Source: Vogesella alkaliphila
GTDB taxonomy: Bacteria; Pseudomonadota; Gammaproteobacteria; Burkholderiales; Chromobacteriaceae
Direction: 5' to 3'
Assembly (NCBI RefSeq): GCF_014652475.1
Contig: NZ_BMYW01000004.1
Coordinates: 1-64,000 of the forward strand
Length of the DNA stretch: 64,000 bases
Positions 1 to 7,987 of the stretch are shown piece by piece; position 1 is the stretch's first letter, and each line of letters opens with the position of its first letter. Both the position numbers and the translations under genes were made by a program. Under the pieces are notes generated by a model. It was not told the origin of the DNA, did no database searches, and worked only from the letters and a program-made list of their open reading frames with translations.

Positions 1-60
1 GGATAAGTCTGTCTGGGGATTGGGGTCGCTCGGCCTTTAACTGATTTGTGCAACAAAGCC
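1..60 (-). mobile_element. Probable end of an IS5/IS903-like insertion sequence, running off the left edge
   Basis: Read on the minus strand from position 60 towards 1, the sequence begins GGCTTTGTTGCACAAATC. This resembles the terminal repeat I know from IS903-type members of the IS5 family (GGCTTTGTTGAATAAATC). It falls exactly where coding-like sequence of the neighbouring gene stops making sense. No transposase is visible because the element would lie outside the window. The assignment rests on one short terminal match. Confidence 0.4.
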
Positions 61-658
61 CATCAGAGCCTTCAAGCAGTTGATACCCATGATTCCACAT
101 TGCCAAATATTTTGATATTGGTAACTTATTTCTTCCGCTTCGAAGGTTGGGGAGATGCATGCTCTCTCCATCTTTAGGATCATGTGGCGAAAAATATCTA
201 TCTTGTTGCTGGGGTGTTGGCATGGTTGTAGGCCATTTCCCTTGTTGCTTGGACTCTAAAATAAATGCATGAAATTCGATAAGTCGTTTGAAAGGTGGAT
301 TGACCCACTTTCGCGGTGGATTTTTCCCAAGCTGTATCTGATCCAGATCGGCTTCAGGTAGAACCAGAGAAAACAATGGTATTCGCTCCATGCGATAAAC
401 ATCACTGCAAAAAAACTGACTGTCACAAAACTCAACATCAAGGCAAGCTAATAGTGAAATCAAATCGTGCCAAGTGCTTACGCCTGCGGCCTGATGAATT
501 ATTTCAATATCATCTGTGCCTTCCTGCAGGGCTTTTCGGAGTTCTTGCAGAATTTTATCTTCTTTTATGTAAGTGACAGCGTCACTGCTGTAGAGGGGGT
601 GGCCAAGCAACTTGGTGCGCCGTGCTTTAGTATGCTCAGGGGGGAGGGCATTCCCAAT
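1..658 (-). CDS. Hypothetical protein, 3' part missing and probably cut by the IS end at 60
   Basis: One minus-strand frame is open from 667 (just after a TAG at 668-670) to the window edge, over 200 codons with protein-like composition, for example short stretches LRKALQEGTDDIEIIHQAAG and WHDLISLLACLDVEF. The start is uncertain: ATT at 658 follows a GGGTGG stretch, and the first ordinary start is TTG at 610. The real coding part probably ends at about 61, where the IS-like end begins; the frame then runs on into the IS. It lies about 110 bp downstream of the 324-residue gene on the same strand and may share its transcript. I do not recognise the family. Confidence 0.5.
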   Translation of the reverse strand, partial: MGNALPPEHTKARRTKLLGHPLYSSDAVTYIKEDKILQELRKALQEGTDDIEIIHQAAGVSTWHDLISLLACLDVEFCDSQFFCSDVYRMERIPLFSLVLPEADLDQIQLGKNPPRKWVNPPFKRLIEFHAFILESKQQGKWPTTMPTPQQQDRYFSPHDPKDGESMHLPNLRSGRNKLPISKYLAMWNHGYQLLEGSDGLCCTNQLKAERPQSPDRLI

Positions 659-779
659 CCACCCAAGCTAAGAATTAGCGAGGGCACACATATCAAAAAG
701 TGGCCGTATAAGGATATATTTCAGTGATTTCAGAGCACTTTGCTGATCGGTTGAGTAATGCTCGAACACTCCCGAGAAG

Positions 780-1754
780 TCACTTCTCTTCTTGCTGTGG
801 CCTGCCGGCTCCAGGACGTTTACCACCTAGTTTTTTTCCTATGAGTTCTCGACTCTGGTGCCAGCCCTCGGCCCTGAGAAGCATCGGCCAGATCAAAACT
901 GGATGAGCCTGGATGTGTGCGTTGACGATTCGATACAGCGACGTAGCCTTATATGACAAGCCTTCTGGGTCATGCAAAATACTCAAAATAAGTTGTACGG
1001 CATTTTCATCCGTTAGTGCGTGCTGGGCATGTCCAAGCTCGCGCCAAACAGCAGGGCGCCGTTCTGCAAGCCATGATGCAACATCATGCTCAGGAAATAG
1101 CATCTGGTCTTGAAACTGGCTGTCGTGAAACCTGATCACTTCGCGAGTCAGAATGTGATTGATGACATCCTCTAATAGCTCTTTTTGCCTTACCCCTTCT
1201 TTGTAACGCGCAGCTGCTTTGCGCGTGTCACTCCCAGGCAGCATGGGATCACTTGGCGCATGGTATCCGCATAGTTTTCGGCCGGGTAACGGTTGGCGCC
1301 AGCACAACTCACAGAAACGCAATGGATCAATGTGTCGATGGTTTTGAGGATATCGAATGTCCTCCACCGAGAGATGCAGATAGCCGCAGTGCTGAATGAA
1401 GATATTCACTTCAATTGGTACGAATTCCAGGTCCCTTGGTGGTTGCTTCGTATGGGAGTGCACGAGCTTTACAGCAGATGCTATCTGCTGAAGTTTTTTA
1501 TCGTGTTCAGCACAGAAGCCAAGGGCGCCGTACAAGAAGTAGATGCTGTCCCAGCTCGCCTTCTTCTCCTTGTCAAATACGGCACGCCCTTCCGTGGATG
1601 CTAGTGGTCGCAAGTAGCAACGGATTAGTTTCTGAGCTATTGCAGGGGTAACTGCGCCCGCAGAAGCAACAACCTTGATGAATCGCAGGCCATATACGAC
1701 CTCCATGTTCGTAAACCGCGCACGGATGAACTCATCGTCGACATAGAGCGGCAT
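780..1754 (-). CDS. Hypothetical protein with Cys/His cluster and basic tail
   Basis: The product has 324 residues with no family I recognise. Near the middle there is a CELCWR and a RKLCGYH element, spaced like a four-ligand zinc site (C-x2-C and C-x2-H). The C-terminus ends in a GKRPGAGRP-type basic, glycine-proline-rich tail, which in other proteins contacts nucleic acid. No signal peptide or membrane segment is seen. The gene is transcribed away from the small AlpA-like regulator that starts at 1855 on the other strand, so the 100-bp gap probably holds divergent promoters. The regulator next door suggests a mobile-element gene, but the function is unknown. Confidence 0.6.
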   Translation of the reverse strand: MPLYVDDEFIRARFTNMEVVYGLRFIKVVASAGAVTPAIAQKLIRCYLRPLASTEGRAVFDKEKKASWDSIYFLYGALGFCAEHDKKLQQIASAVKLVHSHTKQPPRDLEFVPIEVNIFIQHCGYLHLSVEDIRYPQNHRHIDPLRFCELCWRQPLPGRKLCGYHAPSDPMLPGSDTRKAAARYKEGVRQKELLEDVINHILTREVIRFHDSQFQDQMLFPEHDVASWLAERRPAVWRELGHAQHALTDENAVQLILSILHDPEGLSYKATSLYRIVNAHIQAHPVLIWPMLLRAEGWHQSRELIGKKLGGKRPGAGRPQQEEK

Positions 1755-1854
1755 AAATCAAATGTCCATTCTGGGCAGTAGCATGAGCCATGGCGCATCA
1801 ATAGCATGAGCAGTCGTGATATTGAGGGGTGTCAAGGGTGAAACCGTGGAAACG

Positions 1855-2034
1855 ATGACAGTCGCCGAAGTTAGCCAGATCTTGCGGATATCGGAACATA
1901 CGGCACGCAACCGGCTAAGTTTGGGCTTGCCCATGCCGCCATCATTCCGTGTCGGTCGGAGGCGACTGTTTCTGCGTTCGGAAGTGGAGCGCTGGCTTGC
2001 CGAACGAGCAAATCTTATCCAGCCTACAAATTAA
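1855..2034 (+). CDS. AlpA/excisionase-like helix-turn-helix protein
   Basis: This is a 59-residue protein from ATG 1855; a GTG at 1816 would add 13 residues. It is a single winged helix-turn-helix of the excisionase/AlpA type: MTVAEVSQILRIS is the first helix, HTARNR the recognition helix, and the FRVGRRRLFLRSEVERWL wing is typical of the family. Such proteins act as excision directionality factors or as activators of integrase genes in prophages and islands. It stands alone, divergent from the 324-residue gene, with no integrase in the window, so it may be the regulator of an old or incomplete integrated element. Confidence 0.65.
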   Translation: MTVAEVSQILRISEHTARNRLSLGLPMPPSFRVGRRRLFLRSEVERWLAERANLIQPTN

Positions 2035-2122
2035 CAGTTTGAATCAACGCCGGAGACGTAGATGTAACTAGAAAACGAACGCGTAGAACGATCACTGCAA
2101 TTTTCGAGAGTAGAAAAGACAA

Positions 2123-2165
2123 ACCCCCGAGCTATCGGTCAGTTGGCGCTGAACGATTCGGGGGT
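2123..2165. terminator. Hairpin upstream of the IS4-family transposase
   Basis: The arms ACCCCCGA (2123-2130) and TCGGGGGT (2158-2165) pair, and the flanking GCTATCGGTCAG and CTGAACGAT extend the stem imperfectly. It sits about 140 bp before the transposase start. It could be a terminator that insulates the transposase gene from outside transcription, a known feature of several IS4-family elements. On the minus strand it is followed by TTTGTCTTTTC. Confidence 0.5.
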
Positions 2166-2302
2166 CTGCTGACAATTCTTGCGGGACTGTCACAGGCATC
2201 TTGGCTTTTCTAGGACGGGCTGTCAAGCGCATTCTGCGCTTGCGCCCTCTCTCGCCCGTTTGAACCGCACAGCGGCGGGCAAAGCCCGGCCAGAGAAGCC
2301 TC

Positions 2303-3568
2303 ATGTCTTGTCATGTCCAGCTGTTCCGCACTTTTGCGGAACACTTGCAATCCGATGAATTCCGAGAGAGCGCACGTCACCCCGAACGTCCCACAGCATT
2401 CACCCGAAAAGGCGGAAAGCTGCCCCTACCTAGCTTGATTGCAGTCATGATCAGCGGTATGCGCATGAGTGTTCGTGCTGAACTTGACCAGTTCTTTGCC
2501 CATCTGCGGCAACAAGCACAGCTGGTTCATCACGTTTCTGAACAAGCATTTGCACAAGCACGAGCCAAGGTGTCCGGTGCCGCGATCCCCTCTCTCAATG
2601 ATTGGTTTATCCGACACGTGGATGCTGCCGGGTTAATCCCTCGGTGGAAAGGCTTAAGGTTAGTGGCCGCAGATGGGTCAAAACTACACTTCGGTTTAAG
2701 GGAAAGTCATATACCACGTGCCGCCAGCACTGAACAGAACGCATTCGCGCTGTTCCTGCCTGGTGTTGAAATGACGCTAGCGGCAACGCTTTATGATACC
2801 AGCGTAGGTGAACGTCAAATGCTGTTTGAGCACCTGGAAAAGCTGGGAGCAGATGATGTGCTCTTGCTTGATCGTGGCTACCCGTCTCGGTGGCTAGTCG
2901 CTACGCTAAATCAAGCAGAAATCAAGTTTTGCATGCGTGTGGACCGAGCAGACAAGGGGGGCTTCGAATGCGTGCGTAAGTTTTTGCGTTCTGAAGATGT
3001 AGAGACCATTGTCACGCTGAACGCGCCGGACCAAAGTGATGTTGCTGATTACGGTTGCCCAGATACGCCGCAAGAAGTTCGCCTTGTACGCAGCATTTCC
3101 CCTGATGGCAGCACCACTCATGTGTTGATGACCAACTTGCTTGATTCCCAAACATTTCCAGTGGCCGAGTTTAGTGAACTTTACCACCAACGATGGCGGA
3201 TCGAAGAGGCCTTCAAACGGCTGAAGCATCGCCTGAATTTGGAACACGTGTCTGGACTGTCTCAACTGGCGGTGATGCAAGATTTTGCTGCCAAGGTGTT
3301 ATGTGACAATTTGCAAGCTTTGGCTTGCCTCGCTGCGGCGGCAGATAAACCGCTTCGAGAGCAGAAAAGAATTAATCACGGATATGCTCATACGGTACTA
3401 AAGCGAGTACTACCCCCTATCCTTTTGCTGGCTGCAAACGCGACTTCACTGCTCAAGGATGCTTTTCTACTGATTGCGAGCAGCACCTATCTTCATCAGG
3501 ATGGGTTATCTAAACCAAGAAAATCAAGGGGCAAGCCACATAAGCACTTGAGCAATAAGCCATGCTGA
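2303..3568 (+). CDS. IS4-family transposase
   Basis: The product is a 421-residue DDE transposase. The first catalytic Asp is in AADGSKLHF, the second in LLDRGYPSRW, and the Glu is in YHQRWRIEEAFKRLKHRL. This last motif matches the Y-(2)-R-(3)-E-(6)-K signature of the IS4 family. The reading frame is intact and full length, so the element could be active. I searched by eye for terminal inverted repeats on both sides and could not define them; the element probably extends from around the 2123-2165 hairpin to shortly after the stop. It separates the left-edge genes from the restriction cluster. Confidence 0.85.
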   Translation: MSCHVQLFRTFAEHLQSDEFRESARHPERPTAFTRKGGKLPLPSLIAVMISGMRMSVRAELDQFFAHLRQQAQLVHHVSEQAFAQARAKVSGAAIPSLNDWFIRHVDAAGLIPRWKGLRLVAADGSKLHFGLRESHIPRAASTEQNAFALFLPGVEMTLAATLYDTSVGERQMLFEHLEKLGADDVLLLDRGYPSRWLVATLNQAEIKFCMRVDRADKGGFECVRKFLRSEDVETIVTLNAPDQSDVADYGCPDTPQEVRLVRSISPDGSTTHVLMTNLLDSQTFPVAEFSELYHQRWRIEEAFKRLKHRLNLEHVSGLSQLAVMQDFAAKVLCDNLQALACLAAAADKPLREQKRINHGYAHTVLKRVLPPILLLAANATSLLKDAFLLIASSTYLHQDGLSKPRKSRGKPHKHLSNKPC

Positions 3569-3915
3569 GGCCGGAGGTGAGCACGTTCATCAAACAGGTT
3601 ATTGCCGCGAATCTGAATCAACAGCCACCGAATGACTCATAACGCAGCATCCAGCAGCACTACGCCGACTCATTGGCATTACAGCCGTTCAGCCCCTCGC
3701 GCTTGAATGGCTGCAGTAGAGGACAAAGCTGACAGCGCAGTCTCGACGAAACTCGAGCCAATTCAACCCGAAATTGGACACCAGTGCAGACGCCACTATG
3801 CCCCCCCAAAAGCTAGATGCCACCTATGGATTAACGATCGTCATCACTACTCCCCTCTGGTAGACTTTCTCCGATCTACATCGACTCTAACATAGAATAG
3901 TTGAGCACCAATGCC
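3569..3915. other. Intergenic stretch between IS4 transposase and the restriction cluster
   Basis: About 350 bp with no gene I can support. It should contain the right end of the IS4 element and the promoter for the helix-turn-helix gene and hsdM. A poly-C stretch lies near 3800. No clear -35/-10 pair could be picked out. Confidence 0.4.
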
Positions 3916-4113
3916 ATGAACACCGAACCGTGGGTCACCGCCGAGCATGTCGCCCAGCATTTGGGCGTGGCCAAGGACACTGTTTATCGCTGGCGCGAGC
4001 GCAAAGGACTGCCCGCGCATCGCGTCGGACGACTGTGGAAATTCCAGTTGTCCGAGGTGGACGAATGGGTACGTGCAGGCGGTGCGGATGAAGAACAACA
4101 AAAGCAAGACTGA
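3916..4113 (+). CDS. Small helix-turn-helix DNA-binding protein (HTH_17/excisionase type)
   Basis: The protein has 65 residues from ATG 3916; a TTG at 3901 would add five. WVTAEHVAQHLGVAKDTVYR is a MerR/excisionase-like helix-turn-helix and HRVGRLWKFQLSEVDEWV is the wing. It precedes the methylase gene by 14 bp in the same direction, so it is probably the first gene of the restriction operon. The context suggests a transcriptional control (C-protein-like) role rather than excision, but that is inference. Confidence 0.7.
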   Translation: MNTEPWVTAEHVAQHLGVAKDTVYRWRERKGLPAHRVGRLWKFQLSEVDEWVRAGGADEEQQKQD

Positions 4114-4127
4114 TCGAGAACTGAATT

Positions 4128-6647
4128 ATGCGTACGACCAAAAAACCGGCACACAAGCCCAGCCAACCTTTCCCGTTAGCAGCCGACACCCTGCATCAGG
4201 AAGGCAATTGGCTGTGGATTCCGTTGCGCAAGGAGTGGCGCGACGTCACAAACAAACCTGAGGAAATCGTTCGCCAGAAGTTCATTCGAACACTGGTCGA
4301 GCATTATGGCTATTCCCTCGATCAGATGGATCAAGAGCAGCGCACACAGTATGGGCATCGCAGTCCGCGCGCCGATATCGTTATCTGGCAGTCTGCTGAT
4401 GAAAAACACAAAAAATTCCCCATCCTCGTCATTGAGTGCAAGACTGACACCATAGAGATTCAGGAGCGCGACTACTACCAGGCTGCGTCTTACACCGTGG
4501 CATCTGGCTGTGAGATCTTCATCGCCACCAACCTGCGCCATACCGCAGTATTTAAACTGGTGGCCCGCATGCCCGGCGAGTTCGTCGCCATTAATGAAAT
4601 CCCCAAGGCCACAGACTGGGGCGACGCCAAGCGCCTGAAGGAAGTGCTCGACAGCCTACGCGCCTTCAATCGCAAAGAGTTTCAGGACCTGCTGTTCGTT
4701 TGCCACAGCATCCTGCGCGATGTGCACAAGATGGATCCTGGTCGTGCATTCGACACCATTTCGAAGATCCTCTTCATTAAGATGTATGTTGAACGCTCGG
4801 GGCAGCATGGAACCTTCACCACTGACTACCTCGACCGGCGCGCCGCCGTGCGCCTGCCCACCGATCTGGCTGTGCACGATGGTCTATTCGAGCAGACCAA
4901 GGCTTTCTATCGCGCTGACGAACTATTTACCGCTACCGATAAACTGGACATTTCGGAAGAGACTTTCCGTCGTATCGTCAAGCAACTCGAACGCTTTGAT
5001 CTCTCCAAGACCGGAGACGACATCAAGGGCCTAGCCTTCGAGAAATTTCTCGGCACTACCTTCCGGGGGGAGCTTGGCCAGTTTTTCACCCCGCGCCCGG
5101 TGGTGGAATTTATGGTTGATCTGCTCAATCCGCAGGAAGGGCAATTAATTTGCGACCCAGCCTCGGGTTCGGGCGGTTTCCTTATCCGCGCCTTCGAGCA
5201 TGTCCGCGCCCAGATCGTGGCCGACGTCCAACGCCAGAAGGACGATGCACGCGCTCGGATCGAAGCGAAGTACCTGCCTTCAGAGAACGAGTCTGACGAG
5301 CAACGAGACGCGCGAGAAGACAAGACCGAGCGCGAAATCGAGCAAGAATTTGCACGACTCAACCATCAATTGCTGCCAAGCGGTGACGACAACAAGCCTA
5401 TCGATACCCGCGTGGGGCGCTTGGCCTGGAAATGCATCTACGGCACCGACGCGGAACCGCGTGCCGCTCGCACCGCCAAGATGAATATGATCATGCACGG
5501 TGACGGGCATGGCGGCATTCACTATCACGACGGTTTGCTCGACATCAACGGCATCTTCAATGGCCGCTTTGATCTCGTGCTGACCAATCCGCCTTTCGGC
5601 TCCAACGTCGGCAACGACCAGAAAGTTGGAGGCAGTGATGAGACCCGCGTACCCACCGACGAAGCCTATATCACCCGTTGTCGGGAACGCGGCTACGGTG
5701 ATGCTTGGGAAGAAAGCCATCAACGCCTGCTGGATGCCGCTGCCGCCAAGACCCCGATCCTTGACCTGTTCGAGATCGGCAAGGGCAAGAACAATCGGCC
5801 CACCGAACTGATTTTCGTTGAGCGATGCCTGAACCTGCTCAAGCCCGGTGGGCGCATGGGTATCGTCCTGCCCGATGGCAATCTCAACAATCCCTCGCTG
5901 GCCTGGCTGCGCCGCTGGGCCGAAGGCCGCGCCAAGTTGCTGGCTGTGGTCAGCTTGCCCGAGGAAACCTTCAAGTCGAGTAACGCCACGGTCAAAGCAT
6001 CCTTGGTGTTTCTGCGCAAATTCACCGATGACGAATCGATTGCGTGGGAAGCCGCATGGACTCAAGCTCATTCCGAGCTTGATGCAGACTTTGATACGCA
6101 GCGCACAGCGCAGCACTTGGCTTACGCATCGCGCATCGTCAGCGGCGAAGATGCAGAAGTACAGCGCTTGCTGGATGAACTGGCAGCACTTGGCTTGAAC
6201 CGCACCTTGCTGCCCTGGCAGCGCGGCGAAGCACCGGCGTATCCGCGCACCTGCCGACCGACAACCCAAGGCAAGCCGGTCTGGCTGGGTGACGTCGCCA
6301 GGGAACACAAGAAGGCAGTTGTCGAATTTAAGAAACAAGCTGCAGCTGCGTTGGCTGGCGTACAAAAGCACAGCGATGCACTGCTGTCGGAGTTGAAGTC
6401 CAAGTACAAGAGCATCGACGAAGCCCACTCCGTCGCCCTGTGGGCGCGCGTGCGCGAGTTGTTTGATTACCCGGTATTCGTGGCCGCCCCCAAAACTGTC
6501 GGTATCACCTCCACCGGCGAAACTGGTGAAGGCGTGGCGACAGAGCTACCCGATTTACTCAAAGCTTATCGCGAGTTTGAAAACTGGTTAGCGCAAGGCG
6601 CGCAGCCGGAGGCCACGCCAAATTTTCCGGTGCCCTCCGCTGCGTAA
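4128..6647 (+). CDS. hsdM: Type I-like N6-adenine DNA methylase with HsdR-type N-terminal domain
   Basis: The product has 839 residues, longer than a usual HsdM of about 500. Residues 1-150 resemble the HsdR N-terminal domain: RADIVIW with D83 and VIECK with E103 and K105 form a PD-(D/E)xK-like nuclease core. A helical region follows, then GQFFTPRPVVEFM (about 317-329), the SAM-binding motif DPASGSGG (343-350) and the catalytic NPPFGS (487-492) of N6-adenine methylases. The C-terminal 200 residues are helical. It should methylate adenine in the sequence recognised by the HsdS next door. Whether the N-terminal domain cuts DNA or only binds it is unknown. No HsdR motor gene is present; mcrB and mcrC follow instead. 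Confidence 0.88.
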   Translation: MRTTKKPAHKPSQPFPLAADTLHQEGNWLWIPLRKEWRDVTNKPEEIVRQKFIRTLVEHYGYSLDQMDQEQRTQYGHRSPRADIVIWQSADEKHKKFPILVIECKTDTIEIQERDYYQAASYTVASGCEIFIATNLRHTAVFKLVARMPGEFVAINEIPKATDWGDAKRLKEVLDSLRAFNRKEFQDLLFVCHSILRDVHKMDPGRAFDTISKILFIKMYVERSGQHGTFTTDYLDRRAAVRLPTDLAVHDGLFEQTKAFYRADELFTATDKLDISEETFRRIVKQLERFDLSKTGDDIKGLAFEKFLGTTFRGELGQFFTPRPVVEFMVDLLNPQEGQLICDPASGSGGFLIRAFEHVRAQIVADVQRQKDDARARIEAKYLPSENESDEQRDAREDKTEREIEQEFARLNHQLLPSGDDNKPIDTRVGRLAWKCIYGTDAEPRAARTAKMNMIMHGDGHGGIHYHDGLLDINGIFNGRFDLVLTNPPFGSNVGNDQKVGGSDETRVPTDEAYITRCRERGYGDAWEESHQRLLDAAAAKTPILDLFEIGKGKNNRPTELIFVERCLNLLKPGGRMGIVLPDGNLNNPSLAWLRRWAEGRAKLLAVVSLPEETFKSSNATVKASLVFLRKFTDDESIAWEAAWTQAHSELDADFDTQRTAQHLAYASRIVSGEDAEVQRLLDELAALGLNRTLLPWQRGEAPAYPRTCRPTTQGKPVWLGDVAREHKKAVVEFKKQAAAALAGVQKHSDALLSELKSKYKSIDEAHSVALWARVRELFDYPVFVAAPKTVGITSTGETGEGVATELPDLLKAYREFENWLAQGAQPEATPNFPVPSAA

Positions 6648-6727
6648 TCCGGCGGTGGAGGGACATAGAACGCTGGGTTGAGACGGCAGCCGGTGAAGTA
6701 CGCGCCAGTGGCTTTCCGCTACACCCC

Positions 6728-7987
6728 TTGAGTGAGTTAATCATTCCGCGTCACGAACCCGTGCGCGTTAACGGCACGCTTGGTGACTGGCAGGCCATCA
6801 CCATCAAGTTTTCGGGCGAGGTACTGCCACGTGATCGGGCCGAGGCCTTCAAGGGGGCAATGTTTGCGGCGTATCCCGGCGATCTGGTTTTTTCCAAAAT
6901 CGATGCACGCAATGGCGCGGTGGGGCTGATCCCTGGCAGCATTCCCAAGGCGGTCATCACGCCCGAGTACCCAGTCTTTACGCCCAAACCGGAAAAATTG
7001 CGGCCCGCATTCCTGAACCACCTGTTGCGCGCCGCGCATTTCAAGGCTGACTTGCAGCGTAAGGCATCGGGAACCAGTGGTCGAAAGCGGGTCACGCCTG
7101 AGAGCTTCTTAAGTCTCGTCGTGCCGGTACCACCCCTGAACGAGCAAGATGCACTAGTCACCGCCTACACCGAAGTCTTGATTCGTGCTGCGCAAATGGA
7201 GCAAGAGGCCGATGCCATCGAGCGCGCAGGCTGGCAGGTGTTTGAAGCCGCGCTGGGCGTAGCCCCGCCACCGCCTCTGCCAGACAAGCCGGTGTTCGTG
7301 GCCCGCTTCAAGAATGTAGAGCGGTGGAGTCACGAGAGCATTTTGCGTGGAACCACACCGGCTCCTGACTCGGACAGTGGCGTCCCTACAGTTCCGCTCG
7401 GGCAGATTGGCAAAGTCAGCTACGGCATTCAGAAGTGCCCAGCAAATCGCCCCGCTGTGCACTCCCGCCCGTATCTGCGCGTTGCTAATGTGCAGCGCGG
7501 CGCACTTGACTTGGATGAGATCAAGTACATCAACGTCCCCGACGAGGAAATGCCAAAGCTGCGACTCGAAGTGGGTGACGTGCTGCTGTGCGAGGGGAAT
7601 AGCCCTGATCTGGTCGGGCGGGGTGCAATCTGGCGAGGCGAAATCGAGGACTGCGTCCATCAGAACCACGTCCTTCGCGTGCGCGTTGATCGCGAACGCC
7701 TACTTCCCGAGTTCGTGTTGGCGGTGATCAACTGCAGCCACGGCCAAGCGTACTTCCGCAGTAAGGCCAAGCGCACCACCAATCTAGCGTCGATCAACAG
7801 CAAGGAAGTGGCGGGCCTGCCAGTTCCGGCGCTGTCGATTGCACAGCAGCAAGATGTACTGGACGCACTGCACGCGCAGGAGCAAGCCGCGCAAACCAAA
7901 CGCACCGAAGCCGCTGCCCTGCGCCAATCAGCCTGGGCCACATTCGAGGCCGCGCTGTTCACCACCACCGAGGAATCTGCCGCATGA
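6728..7987 (+). CDS. hsdS: Type I restriction specificity subunit (HsdS-like), start uncertain
   Basis: From TTG 6728 the product has 419 residues with two target-recognition domains. The first includes SGTSGRKRVTPESFLSLVVP. The second starts at about 195 and includes RTTNLASINSKEVAGLPVP. Each domain is followed by a matching helix (AGWQVFEAALG and SAWATFEAALF), the conserved repeats of HsdS. It would direct the adjacent methylase, and perhaps the nuclease, to a bipartite site. The stop overlaps the start of mcrB by 4 bp. The same frame stays open upstream of 6728, reading RRWRDIERWVETAAGEVRAS back into the end of hsdM, with no ATG, GTG or TTG. The natural N-terminus may therefore have been lost or start at an unusual codon. 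Confidence 0.83.
   Translation: MSELIIPRHEPVRVNGTLGDWQAITIKFSGEVLPRDRAEAFKGAMFAAYPGDLVFSKIDARNGAVGLIPGSIPKAVITPEYPVFTPKPEKLRPAFLNHLLRAAHFKADLQRKASGTSGRKRVTPESFLSLVVPVPPLNEQDALVTAYTEVLIRAAQMEQEADAIERAGWQVFEAALGVAPPPPLPDKPVFVARFKNVERWSHESILRGTTPAPDSDSGVPTVPLGQIGKVSYGIQKCPANRPAVHSRPYLRVANVQRGALDLDEIKYINVPDEEMPKLRLEVGDVLLCEGNSPDLVGRGAIWRGEIEDCVHQNHVLRVRVDRERLLPEFVLAVINCSHGQAYFRSKAKRTTNLASINSKEVAGLPVPALSIAQQQDVLDALHAQEQAAQTKRTEAAALRQSAWATFEAALFTTTEESAA

Noticed and set aside
2040-3622. The direct repeat TGAATCAAC on both sides of the IS4 transposase
   Set aside because: I tested it as a target duplication, but no inverted repeats lie just inside the two copies, so it is probably chance.
3562-3642. 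A 26-codon frame MLRPEVSTFIKQVIAANLNQ... just after the IS4 transposase
   Set aside because: It could be the tail of an interrupted integrase, but it is too short to support and overlaps the transposase end.
3707-3895. A 62-codon frame upstream of the helix-turn-helix gene
   Set aside because: No ribosome binding site, no family pattern, and it overlaps the likely promoter region.
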